A stretch of 64,000 nucleotides of DNA, taken from NCBI GenBank assembly GCA_019096065.1, contig JAGUCH010000004.1, positions 8,494,001 to 8,558,000 on the forward strand, read 5' to 3'. The translations under genes were made by a program, and so were the position numbers. The notes beneath the pieces are model-generated. The model was not told where the DNA came from, searched no databases, and saw nothing but the letters and a program-made list of their open reading frames with translations. Source of the stretch: Paracyclopina nana (Eukaryota > Arthropoda > Copepoda > Cyclopoida > Cyclopettidae). Shown piece after piece: positions 46,654-58,247 of this stretch (positions are counted from its first letter, which is position 1; each line of letters begins with the position of its first letter).

Positions 46654-47710
46654 CTACTCGATGTGCTCAAAATTATCCGAGCTTTTGGAGGAAGTGAGCC
46701 TATCGAAGTACTCTTTATCTATCAATTGGGATAGCTCCACCAAGTTCTTGTGACGTCTTACGATGGAAGCCAGCCTTGTGTCCGGTAGAGGCGTTGTCAA
46801 GATACAGAAAAGGTGGCCAAATACCAAGGCATCCAATTCGGTGGGCCTATAAAGACAACTCAGATGGTGAAAATAGCCTAGAATATTGAATGACGCACAT
46901 ACTTATTGTTAAAAAAGTACTGCTGGCCATCGAGCCGCTCGCTCAAGGATGTGCAACACTGCTCCACATCTTGATAGACCTACATACACAAAGTGTGAAC
47001 GATAAGACTGAATAGCAAGCAAATGCAAAACTTCCGCCACCTCTTCGAGGCTCTTTGATGTCCATCCAAGTGACCCAAGCTTCTTGAACACAAGTTGCCT
47101 CTTTTGCCACGTGAGAATATGGTTGAGAGGCCAGGGATAAGCGGAGCCGTATCGAGGCTTGGTAACCTCATTATAGGTTACGTTGTCAAGCCAACTCAGA
47201 TAAATCTAGAATATTAATAAAATCAGGCATTGAGTTAACTTTAAATAGCGTGAGCGCTCACCTCGGCGTTCCCCAATACATTGTTGACGAGGCTCATGTA
47301 GGCCCTCATGTCGGCTTTTTGAGCGGCATCCATATGCTCTGTAAGCGTTATTCCCTAAGATATGGCGCCATTGAAATGAGTGCAAAGTCGATTTGAAATG
47401 AGTGGTTGTCACCTTCGTATTGACAAAAGCCGTGATTGGGTCCATTTCAGCTATGACGAATTTGTTGGCCTTGAGAAATGGCAGTCGACCTGTAGACAGC
47501 AAAAAATTTCAAAAGAGACTAGTGACAGTTATAAAGGCATACCTGAGGGCGACATGTGCTCAGCGTTGGACCTCATCTCGATGGTGTAGTCGAGGTTGCA
47601 CATGTTGAGAAAGGCCTGCACTGACAAGATGTTTGCGTTATCAGGTAGAAGGACTTGCTCAACTTCATAGGGCTGGAAAAGCTGGACGTCGTTCGGCCAT
47701 GGCTCTGAAG
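46654..47710 (-). CDS. MTX2: Metaxin-2, mitochondrial outer membrane import and assembly factor (first exon missing)
   Basis: Exons 47710-47543, 47489-47413, 47354-47262, 47205-47041, 46979-46903, 46846-46654. Metaxin-2 acts with metaxin-1 and SAM50 in beta-barrel insertion in the outer membrane. The protein runs from [14 protein letters not shown] through [64 protein letters not shown]: a GST-like fold matching MTX2 in order and spacing. The exon at 47710 has a stop upstream in frame and CCTTCCTCAG before it, so at least one short 5' exon lies further right, in the space used by the divergent trypsin gene. Tail to tail with PDSS1 (65 bp apart). Confidence 0.92.
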
Positions 47711-47758
47711 CTGAGGAAGGGCTCTAGTTACAATTTGCATTTAGCACGCCTTTGAAGT

Positions 47759-48890
47759 ATGTTTGAAAAAATCCTAATTGCACTAAATCTGGCGGTGACG
47801 ATCGTTTCATCAGCTCGAAACGCGAAGCACAACGCATACAGGATCATCGGAGGGTTGAATGCAAACCGAGGTATGGAGCGAATCATTGCTCGCCCAAGTT
47901 TAACCTTTTTCAACTAGATCGGTGGCGATTCCTCGTGTCCCTACAGTTGAACGAGTAAGTGCAGATCACAGCCGAAAAGTAGATATGATGTTCAGCCTGA
48001 CTCAGGAGTGTGATTGGTATGGACATGGGCTTCACGAGGCATTATTGCGGCGCTACCATCATTGACAACTTTCACCTCGTCACAGCAGCCCACTGTTTCA
48101 GAGAGAAGCCCAAGCCGTATTGGAGAGTGTGGCCGGTGTTCAACTTGGCCACACGGCCCCACCTTTTCAGGGAGCATCGCATCGAGTCGATCAAGGTGCA
48201 CGAGGAGTACAAGGAGCCGGGCTACAAGTACGACATCGCAATTATCACGGTCGCCGAGCCCTTCGACCTGGAGACCGAAAACATCGACACGCTCGGCATC
48301 ACCTACAGTGCTCCCAAAGGTAGCCGATGAAGTAGCTCGATTTCATTTCACAAACAAGGCTCATTGCAGTGGGGAGCCTGTGTGAGGTGGCCGGTTGGGG
48401 CAAAACCGATCCGCAGGAAGACAACTACCCGCTGACGCTGAGGCAAATTGCAGTGCCAATCGTCAACTTCACCCTCTGCCAGGCGAGCTTTGACAAGAAG
48501 GACAAGGGCAAGTACAAGGGACGGCTGTACGCAGGCAACATTTGCGCCGGCTCGCCCGGCAAGGATTCCTGCCAGGGCGACTCGGGGGGGCCCTTGGTAT
48601 GCATGGACACAACTTTTTCCACCAGATACTTGGCCGGCGTGGTGTCCTGGGGCGGAGAGTGCGCCGACCCCGACCTCTTTGGCGTCTACACAGATGTCTC
48701 CTTCTTCGCCGATTGGATTCGCGCAAGCATCCCTGATCGATCAATTGGGATTGAGAGAGCAGTAAGATTCGCAATCACCAACCTCCTACTCGCATTTACT
48801 TTCCTTATTAAGAGGCAGGCTGCCCAAAATGGCCGCGGACCCATGGCAAGCAAACTGCTACTGCTAACCTTCCTCTTCATTCTACTGTGA
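47759..48890 (+). CDS. Trypsin-like serine protease with a GPI-type hydrophobic tail
   Basis: Exons 47759-47870, 47918-47954, 48006-48319, 48370-48890; 327 residues. Signal peptide MFEKILIALNLAVTIVSS, short propeptide with activation site YR|IIGG, then the S1 fold with triad His (TAAHC), Asp (YKYDIAII) and Ser (DSCQGDSGGP). Asp six residues before the Ser predicts cleavage after Arg/Lys. The chain continues about 50 residues past the usual S1 end and finishes with KLLLLTFLFILL, a hydrophobic C-terminus after a Gly/Ser-containing stretch, as in GPI-anchored proteases. The start ATG is only 48 bp from the most 5' MTX2 exon I can see. Confidence 0.9.
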
Positions 48891-49131
48891 ATAGCTTACC
48901 TCCGACCTCGAGTTGAAGAGCCTCGGACAAAATGACGTTGGGGGACGTCATATTTAGCCTTTGATGTCTTTGTTTATTTACTTTGAAAGCGTTACTTTGG
49001 CCGTTTTTTTGAATAAAACCAGCCACTGCCTAGAAAAGCCTCAATCTCGGAAAAAATGTAAAAGAAAACCTGGCAACCTCTTCGACTCGGTTTATTTTGC
49101 TTCGTTACAAATTTGACATGTTGATTCGAAT

Positions 49132-52100
49132 ATGATCAAGCTTTGCTTCATCGGCCTTCTCCTCTTTTACCCAGGGACTTGCAACCAACCACCCAAGCTG
49201 CAAAAGCCTTTTTTGAGCGAAGGCGGATGGTAACAATCGCGCGGGCTCCCCCTTGCAATCAACTTGGAAGTCTCTTCTGTTGCAGGATCACCCACTTGGA
49301 CGACATTCTCGTGCAGCCTGGTGCCTGCAACATTCCTATCATTGATGGCCATTCGCTGACCAATGGACAATTCTTGCGCGACTTTGCGTACAGCCAACCC
49401 TTTGTCCTCCGTGATGGGGTGGACAACACGGTAAGAAAGCAGCTAAGCTTCCACCTGACATCGGCTTCTGATGAAAAGCATGAAAGAGGGCACCGTGGCG
49501 CTCTTTTTTTTATTAAGGCCAACATTTTCTGAGAGCTTGTATACCAAGGGCTCGTTTGGTTCAATTTGAGGATAGAAACTCTCAGACTAGTATTAGGGTT
49601 ATGTCGGTGCCCTCGGCTCACTCGTCAAACCAGCAATTGGGCAATGAGCGCATAACTCGAATCGATATTCAATGCTTGTTGGAGACATTTTTCGACTTTC
49701 CGCCAAATGGCCTACATCCATTTTTCTCCATAGCATTTCGGCCAATATTTTGTAACCGCCATCTTGGTAACCGCTACAACTTCTAACAGCTTCGGACTGT
49801 CAGCCACAAGCAATCCTGGCACAAGCTCGCAGATTCAAAAATCAGTTTTTGGGCCCAAACCCTTTGTAATGGTGTGAGAAGTTGGAAAATTAAGTTTCAT
49901 GACCACTGGACCACTCTATAGGTCTAGGGTGGTCAAGTGGTGCAGTAAGCAAAATGCTGTTTAGATTAAGGCAAAAATGAATGGTGGCGCCCAGCTGGAA
50001 GTGCGGGCATGGCCAAAAATCAACTATGCGTATATATACCCTAATCATCTAGGCCCCAGGCAAAAAAAGTGGAAAATGTTAACAAACAAGTTGAAAATTA
50101 CTGGATGAAAGTCATTCAAAAAAGAAAATTTATTGTAAGTCTGCAAATGGAGCTCTAAGAGCTGCTATAGTAATTAGTCTTTAAACAATAAGCCTTACAC
50201 CAAATAGCCTTTAACTGAATAGCCTTTAACTGAACATCCTTTAACCAGTATACCCAGTACAAGCTGTGCTGCTAGAACACTTACCTTGCAGGATGCACAA
50301 TGCTATTTCACCTCATGTAGACACCAAATTTACAACACCAACGGGGAGCCCCTGGCTCCCATGTCTGTGGATGAAAATGCCTTTTTTTCAGCCTCTTGAG
50401 GACTGTGTTGGCCTGGAGGCTTGTCACATGCAAAAAATTCAGGGTGCATTGGTCCTGGCCTGGAGCCAGTGCGATTCCTGTTTTTCTCCATCAAAGCAAC
50501 AAATATATTGCAACAGGGAGCCCCTTGCTCCAATTTCAGTGGATGAAAGTGTCTTTTTTCAGCATGTTGAGTTCTGTTCTGAACTGGAGGCTTTTCACAG
50601 GCCAGAAAATTCAGGGTACATTGGCACTACCCCTGGCACTGTGGAGTATAACTGGAATCGCCCTGGCTCCTGAGCTGGGCCAGTGTACCCGTAATTTTCT
50701 ACCCTGTGACAAGCCTCTAGGTCAGCACAGATCTCAAGAGGCTAAAAAAGACATTTTCATAACTAAGGCTTATTTTTGCAATTGCTACGCGCGCTTACAC
50801 GGCAACCCAGAAAATTGTCACGAAAAAACTAATGCATCATTTATTTTTTGCTGTCACGCGGAATTCATAATTATGTTTTTCATTTTGCCAGAAAACAAAA
50901 AAGATGTTCAAGCTTTCCAACGTTACCCATTAAGCCTCAAAATTGGTAAAGGGCCAAATGGTCAAAGGCAAGATTGGTAAAAGGCTATATAAAAAAAGGC
51001 TAATATATTAGTTGCTACAATGGAGCTCAACTGGAACCACCCTGGCTCCTGGCCAGGGACAGGGCCAATGTACCCTAAATTATTTTGCTTGCGACAAGCC
51101 TCTAGGTGTGCACTGACATTTTTTGGATGGTAAAAAAAGTTTGCACATGACTTCACTTCTACTTGTCAGTTTTAAATGTGTTATGTGTTTATAAGGCATT
51201 TTTCTAGAAAAAAGATGTATTGTTGAGCAGCTCTTAGAGCTCCATGTGCAGACTATTATTTTTGAAACACTTTCTATAGAGTGGTCCAGTGGTCATGAAA
51301 TTTAATTTTCCATCTTCTCACACCATTACAAGGGGTTTGGGCCCTAAAACTGATTTTTGAATCTGAGAGCTTGTATCAGGATTGCTTGTGGCTCTCAGTC
51401 AGAAGCTGTTAAAACATGCACTCCACAAACCAATATATAGCAAGGACCTAGGATTATATGTAATGGATCATTTTGACTTAAAAAGTATTTTACATACTGT
51501 AATACGATTTCCTCGTGTTATAATTCAGTTTACCGATCCGACTCAGCTCTTTTATGTCACATTTCTTTCTAAGCAATTTGGGGGATATTAAATACTTAAC
51601 GGAACCCAGCTAGGATGTGAATGTCTTTTTTCCAATTGCAGCTTTTTCGTGCGCTTTGCCGACGCGAGCAAATTCTAGAGGACTGGGGCCACACGACAGT
51701 AGTGCTGAGTTCGGCCAACTCGTACTCGTACGAGAAGAGGAAGGTGACGTTCCGGACGTACTGCGACACCATGATGCGGCCTCAACGGCTCACCACGTTC
51801 GCCAATGAGACGTTCTACTTTTTCGGCGACAACGACGTCGTGGAGTGGAGCTCGCTCTTGGACGAGTACAGAGTGCCTTCGAGCCTAAGCTTGCCACTCC
51901 ATTCGCCAGCCCTGAGCTTTGGACTCGCCGGACCTGGAACGGGGGTGCCGTTCCATTTTCACGGGCCTGGCTTCGCGGAGACGGTTTACGGGCGCAAACG
52001 GTGGTTCCTCACCGCACCCGACGTCAAGCCCGAGTTCCACCCGAACAAGACCACGTTGCAGTGGTTCTTCGAGGACTACCCGAGGGTCCGGAGCGAGATC

Positions 52101-52217
52101 AAGTTGTACGAGTGCACCCTGAGGCCGGGCGAAGTCATCTACTTTCCTGACAAGTGGTGGCACGCTACGCTCAACTTGGACACGAGCGTCTTCATCTCCA
52201 CTTTCCTCAGCCCCTGA
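49132..52217 (+). CDS. JMJD8: JmjC domain-containing protein 8
   Basis: Exons 49132-49229, 49286-49430, 51642-52217; 272 residues. Signal peptide MIKLCFIGLLLFYPGTC; JMJD8 is an ER-lumen member of the JmjC family. Conserved: FAYSQPFVLRDGVDN, FRALC, ANSYSYEK, ETFYFFGDN, GVPFHFHGPGF, GRKRWFLTAPD, FHPNKTTL, ECTLRPGEVIYFPDKWWHATLNLDTSVF, which match vertebrate JMJD8 nearly to the C-terminus. The 2.2-kb second intron is unusually long here and holds an inverted-repeat element. Confidence 0.95.
49784..51411. mobile_element. 1.6-kb inverted-repeat element in the JMJD8 intron
   Basis: Left arm from 49784 (TAACAGCTTC) and right arm ending 51411 (GAAGCTGTTA) are complementary over about 130 bp (GCCACAAGCAATCCTG, GATTCAAAAATCAG and GGTTTGGGCCC blocks), and again further in (GGAGCTCTAAGAGCTGC/GCAGCTCTTAGAGCTCC). 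The centre carries two tandem copies of a 174-bp unit (GGGAGCCCC at 50343 and 50517). No coding capacity and no clear target duplication. Confidence 0.75.
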
Positions 52218-52237
52218 TATCAAAACTGCCGAGCTTG

Positions 52238-52243
52238 TTTATT
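52238..52243 (-). terminator. Poly(A) signal of VPS26
   Basis: AATAAA on the minus strand, about 170 nt after the VPS26 stop at 52415 and 20 bp from the JMJD8 stop on the other strand. Confidence 0.5.
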
Positions 52244-52414
52244 AATAATTATCATCTAGATATAATGGGCGTAATCATACTAAACAGAGAAGAGAAGTAA
52301 CCACAAAGAAGAACCATCAGCAGAAGCCGCGTAAAAAGGAAACAAAAAAATAATTGGTTGCAGTTGAGAACATAATCATCAGCATCACAGATATTGATTG
52401 CAGCTTCTCAAGTC

Positions 52415-54588
52415 TCAAAGATCATCGTTGCCAATGCGATCCACCAGCTCCCCTTCCTCCTCGTCGTCATCATCATCGAGGTCAACGACGGCTGCAACTG
52501 CATCATGATCCTCATGTTCGTCCGGAACCGAGTCGTCTTCAGGAGGTAGCATGCCGCCATCATCATCGTCGTCGTTGGTAGGCAGGCTGGACATTTGCTC
52601 CGTGACTTCCTCGACAACGCTCTTTTTTGGTGGTGGTGGTCTGGTTTCAGCAACCGCTGCTTGCTGCTCTGCTACTGTATGCTGCTCCTCTGGTCCTTCA
52701 TCATGATCGGTGTTGGAATGACAAGAATCATTTGGTGCCTCGAGGTCGTCTTCAGGCAACGTCGGCGGAGGATTGACCACCGGCGGGATGTGCTCGGCGA
52801 TGGGCGTGTTGGGCTCTGACGGTGTCGGCGCTGTTCTGGCATTGGCACTGGGATGATCGCCGGGGTTGTGTCGGGCCATGGCATGCGGCACCTGGTGGTA
52901 GTTGGGTGTGTTCTGGAGGAGTAGGCTTTTGCGAATGCGGTCGCCTTTGCGCCAAAGCGTGATTTCCTGATGCGAAACGAGCAAACAATTAGATTGGCTG
53001 ACTAGGTCTAAAAAGGTCGGCGGATTACCTGCTGCTTGAAGTACCTCCGATCCTCCTCGTCCACGAGGACCAAGTTGAGATAATATCGCACGGAAAACTT
53101 CTTGTTGATGTCACGCATTGTGGGCGTGACGTCGTAGCCGGCCAAAAACACGCGGATCGGTATCGACTCTCCCTTGACAGGCGCTCCGTCCATAATTTCA
53201 TACCTAACACGATTGTTGCAGTGAATGTACAAAGAAGTCAAAATTCCCCACCAAAAATATGTATATTATCTGTGAGCTCATGTCCCGAGGGTTCATTTAA
53301 AATCATCGCCTAGCGATTCCCCTTACATAACATTTCAAAAAACGTGTAGCTCAGCTTTAGTTGGTTTTTCTGTCATTGTGATTACAATTGACCCCCTTCA
53401 AAAGATCTATCTTTTATTACTTCATAATAAAATCGCTAGAGCTAGCAGGAAAGTAGATACAGACAAGCAAAAATCTACTTGTGATTGTGAGCAATATCGC
53501 CCTTCGAAGTATTTTAGAGACTTGCTTGTGGAATAAATGGCATTTTTATAGGTGGTCACTGCCAGGCCAGGTTTTTTTAATTGCCTTCCAAATGAGCCCT
53601 TAGGACAAGAGCTTTCAGAAAATACGCATGGAATTTTGTCTGGGTTACGCCACCCCTCAAGTTAATGTGGACACTTACTTGGCTATGGGCTCGTTGTCAT
53701 GAAAGGTGTTAGGGCCAGAGCCTGTCGTCTCCCTCTTGATGATGGCCACCTCCATGTGTCGAATTTTGATGCGCACCAGCAAAAAGTAAATCTTGCCCAC
53801 AATCACGTCTTTCAGGTGGTACCTGCAACAGATGTTGTCCGACGAATGCTTTCAACGAGCTCTAGTCAGCGTTACTTGGATTTGTTGTATTCGAATTCAA
53901 TATGCAAGCACTCCTCGATGCCCACTTCCATTTTGATGGGGTTGTTCATCTCCGGGTAAGCAGCCAGGGTGTGGACGAGCAAGTCCATCTCCTTGGTCAT
54001 GTCGGTCAACCGTCGGACAACGGTGACTCGGAGGAAATACCTGCGTAAGGCGATAGTGGGATGTAGGCTCAAAAAGAAGTAATGCTAATCGTACCTCAAG
54101 CGGACGTTGGCACCTGTGTAGCATTCATAGGGCTTTTCCACTTGGTTAAACTCGAATTCGAAGCTCGTATTTTGCGTCAGCTCGCCAGGCCTGAAAAAAG
54201 GAAATGCAATTGCGTGTCCAGGGGTAGTAAAGGAAGTGTCCACCTTGCCAACTCTTTGACGAGCGAGAGGAACTCGTGGTGGTTTCCCCGGTCGTAGTAG
54301 AGCTCGATCTGTCCGATGAACTCGATCTTGATGCCCTGGTGCTCGAGCCGGTTGGTCTTGCGGTGCAACGTCACGTTCACCTTTCCCGTCACGGACTCGC
54401 CATCATAGAAGAGAAACAGCCGCTCTTTTCGCCCGTTCTCGTCCTTGATTTCAGCCATCTTGCGCTCATCCTGGTTGTCCAAAATGATGTCGATTTCCGC
54501 ATTCTGACCAAAGTTCAGCCCAAAGAAACTCTGCAAGGAGAAACAGCGATGAAAACACGGCGGCCAACGAAGTCGACCACCCCACCAT
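52415..54588 (-). CDS. VPS26: VPS26 retromer subunit with a long acidic tail
   Basis: Exons complement(52415..52966, 53029..53203, 53679..53822, 53876..54040, 54095..54190, 54244..54530, 54586..54588); 473 residues. The first coding exon is just the ATG (intron 54531-54585 follows directly), giving MSFFGLNFGQNAEIDIIL as in other VPS26 proteins. VPS26 is the arrestin-fold subunit of retromer, sorting cargo from endosomes. Conserved: [101 protein letters not shown]. After the core (about residue 305) comes a tail of roughly 165 residues, Pro-rich then Asp/Glu-rich with DDDDD and DEEEGE runs, where vertebrate VPS26A has about 30-45. Confidence 0.95.
53268..53672. mobile_element. CACATTGACTTG-family element, truncated copy in VPS26 intron
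   Basis: Right end CAAGTTAATGTG at about 53672; interior shares CCTAGCG, AACATTTCAAAAAACG and GCCAGGCCAGG blocks with the 22080 copy. The left terminal block is missing. Located in the 475-bp intron 53204-53678. Confidence 0.65.
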
Positions 54589-55341
54589 TATGTCAGAGGC
54601 TCATGGGTTCCTCAAGGTGCAAAACAACAAAGTATTCCGCCCCTAATCCTGCGCCGAACTCTCGAGTCAGCTGCCAACAGCCCACTCGCAGATCGAAATG
54701 ATCGCCCGAGATTCAATGACTCGACCTCAACTCTTGGTTCCATGCACCATACGCACTACCTAAAAATTGTTTAATAGATCCCTTTTTGAGCCTACTTTTG
54801 GAAATGCAGATAAAATCATTGTTCCACGTAAATGCTACCCTCATGTACCTTCGGAGTAACCCTTTCGCGCCTTTGATTTGTTGGCACGCTCTTCGAATTG
54901 CGACTACGGAATTCACCAAAATAGTTTGAGTCGGATTCGCCAAATTGGTTTCTCATTGCAAAAGCGCAAATTATATTGCCCCTGAGCTATTCCGCCTGCA
55001 CAATTTCATAATTTGGATCAGGGCGGCAGTGAGACATTTTGGATGCATTTTTTATTAAATCGCGTATGCTGCCATCTCGCGTAGGCGAGCGTTACTCAAC
55101 TCATCCGCGATTTTAAGGCTTGCAACAGGCAAAGGCCGGAAGGAATGGGAAGTGGCCCCGTGCGAAAAAAGTGTTGGTGTAACCTGTGGCGTGCGTTGCC
55201 AATTTGCTCGCCTTGAATGAGCGCCAGCTGGCTGGCGTCAACTTTCAAGGTTTCACTGTGTGATCAAGACCTTGAACGTCGGTTCAGTGCCACTCGCAAC
55301 GCAGCTCCTGTGAGATGTAAAATCTTGTCACCAAAGCGATC
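54589..55341. promoter_or_regulatory. Bidirectional promoter region, VPS26 and SPPL3
   Basis: 753 bp between divergent start codons. No coding support for the short frames inside it. Confidence 0.5.
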
Positions 55342-58247
55342 ATGGAGCCCGCCCTGGAGGACGGCTCGAGCTACTACACGTGGGCCTTCTCCGTCATGGA
55401 CTCGTCCCGCGTGTCCACCTTCTTCATCAGCATCCTGCTCATCGTCTACGGCTCCTTCCGCAGCATCGCCATGGAGAACGAGGAGGACAACGAGACTGGC
55501 GACGACGACAACAATGCTGGCGTTCAGCAGACCCTGGACTCGTGGCAAGCCTTGTGTCTGCCCCTCGGCGCCTCCATCTCCCTCCTTGTCATGTTCTTCT
55601 TCTTCGACTCCATGCAAATCTTGTTTGCCGTCTGCACTGCGGTCATCGCCACCGTCGCCATGGCCTTCCTCCTCCTGCCCATGTGCAAGTACTTTTTGCG
55701 GTAAGTCATTCAATAAGAGCTGATTTTCGATTTTGAAAACTGGCGCCAGAAGTTAAGAGTGAGAATCCGATAGCATTGCAGAATGAGTCTAGTGGCTCCG
55801 ACAGCTTTTCAAAAATCTTATGGACCATCTTGAGGGGCTACCCCTAGATACTCACTGTACCAAAGGGTTTTGCCCTCGGACCCCTGGGAGGGGAGATACA
55901 CGCCCCCAAAGTTTGGAGACATTCTTATGTAGTAAAACTTTGGACCCCCCTGGTGGCCACATGAGGCCTTGGCTGACTCTGTTCAAAAAATGGAAAAAAT
56001 TCATCCGCGGGAAGGTTCCTCAATTTTGCGCCAAAGTTACCCCCTAAAAATAACATATTGCCCCCTGGAGCACAGTGGGCATGCATGACGACAACTTTTA
56101 TCCCATTTCCCAAGAGACCCTTAGGGGGTATAACAATGCACAAAAAATGGGTTGATAAAAGTTGCCTCATGTGGCCACCAGGGGGGTCCAAAGTTTTACT
56201 ACATAAGAATGTCTCCAAACTTTGGGGGCATGTATCTCCCCTCACAGAGGTCCGAGAGCAAAACCCTTTGGTACAGTGAGTATCTAGGGGTAGCCCCTCA
56301 ATATGGTCCATAAAATTTTTGAAAAGCTGTCGAAGCCACTAGACTCATTCTGCAATGCTACGGGATTCTCACTCTTAATCAGCGAGGAGGACTGTCGACG
56401 CGAGGTAGCGTTTCTGAAAAATCTACCCTATTTATAGCTGATTTTTTCATGAGAAATTGATAGCTTCTTCAACATGCCTTCTTATTGAAGTGCCTTTTTC
56501 TAAAAGTGCCAATATGCACAAAGACCCAGGAAAAGGACCGTAGCTTTTTTTAAAAAAAAGTGAACTCTACACAAGTGCATGAATTAAGAGTAGGAATCTC
56601 ACAACAGGGAAGAGTGAGTCTAGCGTCACCCTAAGGGTCTCTCCGGAAATGGCATATAGGTCGTGATCATGGGCTACAAGGGGCAAAACATGATTTTTGG
56701 GGGGTAACTTTGGAGCAAAATTGTGGAACTTTTCCCCGGATGAATTTTTTTCATTGTTTGCACAGAGTCAGCCCCAAGGTTAGTAATTTCAAATGAAAGA
56801 ATAAAAAAATGGCTATTTTTTGTTTGGAGCCAGAGATTGTCCATCAAAGTTTTGCTAATGTTAGCCAATATAACACATGCATAACAAACATACATCAGTG
56901 TCGTTTAAACTTATAGATATTTTAATTAAACTTAAATATAATGAGCTGAAAATTAAATTTTATTATAAATATGTGGTATATTCAACTACTTTTATTTTTG
57001 TCATGATAGTGTTGGATCATTTGCATATTTACCCATATGCATTTTTATAAAATTCATTTTTAGTTAATGCATTTACAGTTTATCACTCAGAAACTAAGGT
57101 TTTTCCATGAATCTTAAAAAGTGCATGGATTTTAAAAGTGGGGAGAGTTTTTGGAAGTTCCATTGATTTCACGCATTTTGCCTTGCATGGATATCTAGTT
57201 ATACTTTGGATTAAATTAGATGGAGCAGAGCTTTTCGAAATGCGGAAGAACGGGCCTTAGCAAGAACTGCATGCATGGCTCGATGAATTTCCCGTTGGCC
57301 ATTTTGGATGCCGTGGATGATAATTGTGAATTTCAGGCCTTGCGGGAATCCGAGCAAAGTGTCGCTGGGCCTGTGCGGTCGGTTCAGCGTGGCCGAATTG
57401 GTGAGCTTTAACATCTCCGTGAGCATCGTGTTCATCTGGATCCTGACCGGGCATTGGCTGTTGATGGACGCGATGGGCATCGGCCTCTGCGTGGCCTTCA
57501 TCGCGTTCGTCCGCCTGCCGAGCCTCAAAGTGTCGACGCTGCTGCTGTCGGGCCTGCTGCTCTACGACGTCTTCTGGGTGTTCTTCTCCAAGTACGTGTT
57601 CAGCGCGAACGTGATGGTGCGCGTGGCCACTCGGCCCGCCACCAACCCCATGAGCGCCATGGCCAAGCGCTTCCACCTGACGCACAGCATGGCCAGGAAC
57701 GCGCCCCCCAAGCTCTCGCTCCCGGGAAAGCTGCTCTTCCCCTCCGCCCAGAACGTCGGCCATTTCTCCATGCTCGGGCTGGGCGACATCGTGATGCCCG
57801 GACTGCTGCTCTGCTTTGTCATGCGCTACGACGCCTACAAGCGGGCTCAGGTACGTGAGGGGTGAAGCTAAGGTCGCGTGCAACGGCCAAATATATATCA
57901 CATTTCCCCCATTAAAGGCCAAGAAGATGGCGGACGCGGGCGTTCCGCTGCCGAGTCATTGGCGCAAAATCACCTACTTCCACTGCTCCCTCTTTGGCTA
58001 CTTTTTGGGCCTCGTCACCGCCACGGTGTCGAGCGAGGTACGAATTGGCGCGATGCCCTCGGAAGCCGGCTTTCACGCTTTTCCCTTTCAGGTGTTCAAG
58101 GCCGCCCAACCCGCTCTGCTCTACTTGGTGCCCTTCACTCTGCTGCCGCTCTTTCTCATGGCCTACTTGAAGGGGGACCTGAAGACCATGTGGCACGAGC
58201 CCTTTTCGCCCAGACACGCCAAACTGTCAAAGTTCGAGGACATCTAG
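55342..58247 (+). CDS. SPPL3: Signal peptide peptidase-like 3 (intramembrane aspartyl protease)
   Basis: Exons 55342-55700, 57337-57850, 57918-58037, 58092-58247; 382 residues (vertebrate 384). A Golgi multi-pass protease that sheds type II membrane enzymes such as glycosyltransferases. It begins [30 protein letters not shown], and has both catalytic motifs, YD ([13 protein letters not shown]) and GxGD ([10 protein letters not shown]), plus the PAL motif ([15 protein letters not shown]). The start gives [16 protein letters not shown]. The 1.6-kb first intron contains a foldback element. Poly(A) signal AATAAA at 58270. Confidence 0.96.
55753..56378. mobile_element. Long inverted-repeat (foldback) element in SPPL3 intron, copy B
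   Basis: Element 55757-56374: ends GAGTGAGAATCC... and complement, with TTAA on both sides (55753-55756, 56375-56378). Arms share TACCCCTAGATACTCACTG, CAAAGGGTTTTGCCCTCGG and CTTATGTAGTAAAACTTTGG with copy A at 28914-29699. Terminal sequences differ from copy A, so the relation may be between subfamilies. Confidence 0.8.
56588..56770. mobile_element. Fragment of the same foldback family
   Basis: Begins TTAAGAGTAGGAATCTCACA, contains GAGTGAGTCTAG and the complement of the CCAAAGTTACCCCC block, and ends near GTTTGCACAGAGTCAG. Only part of one arm and the centre remain. Confidence 0.6.
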
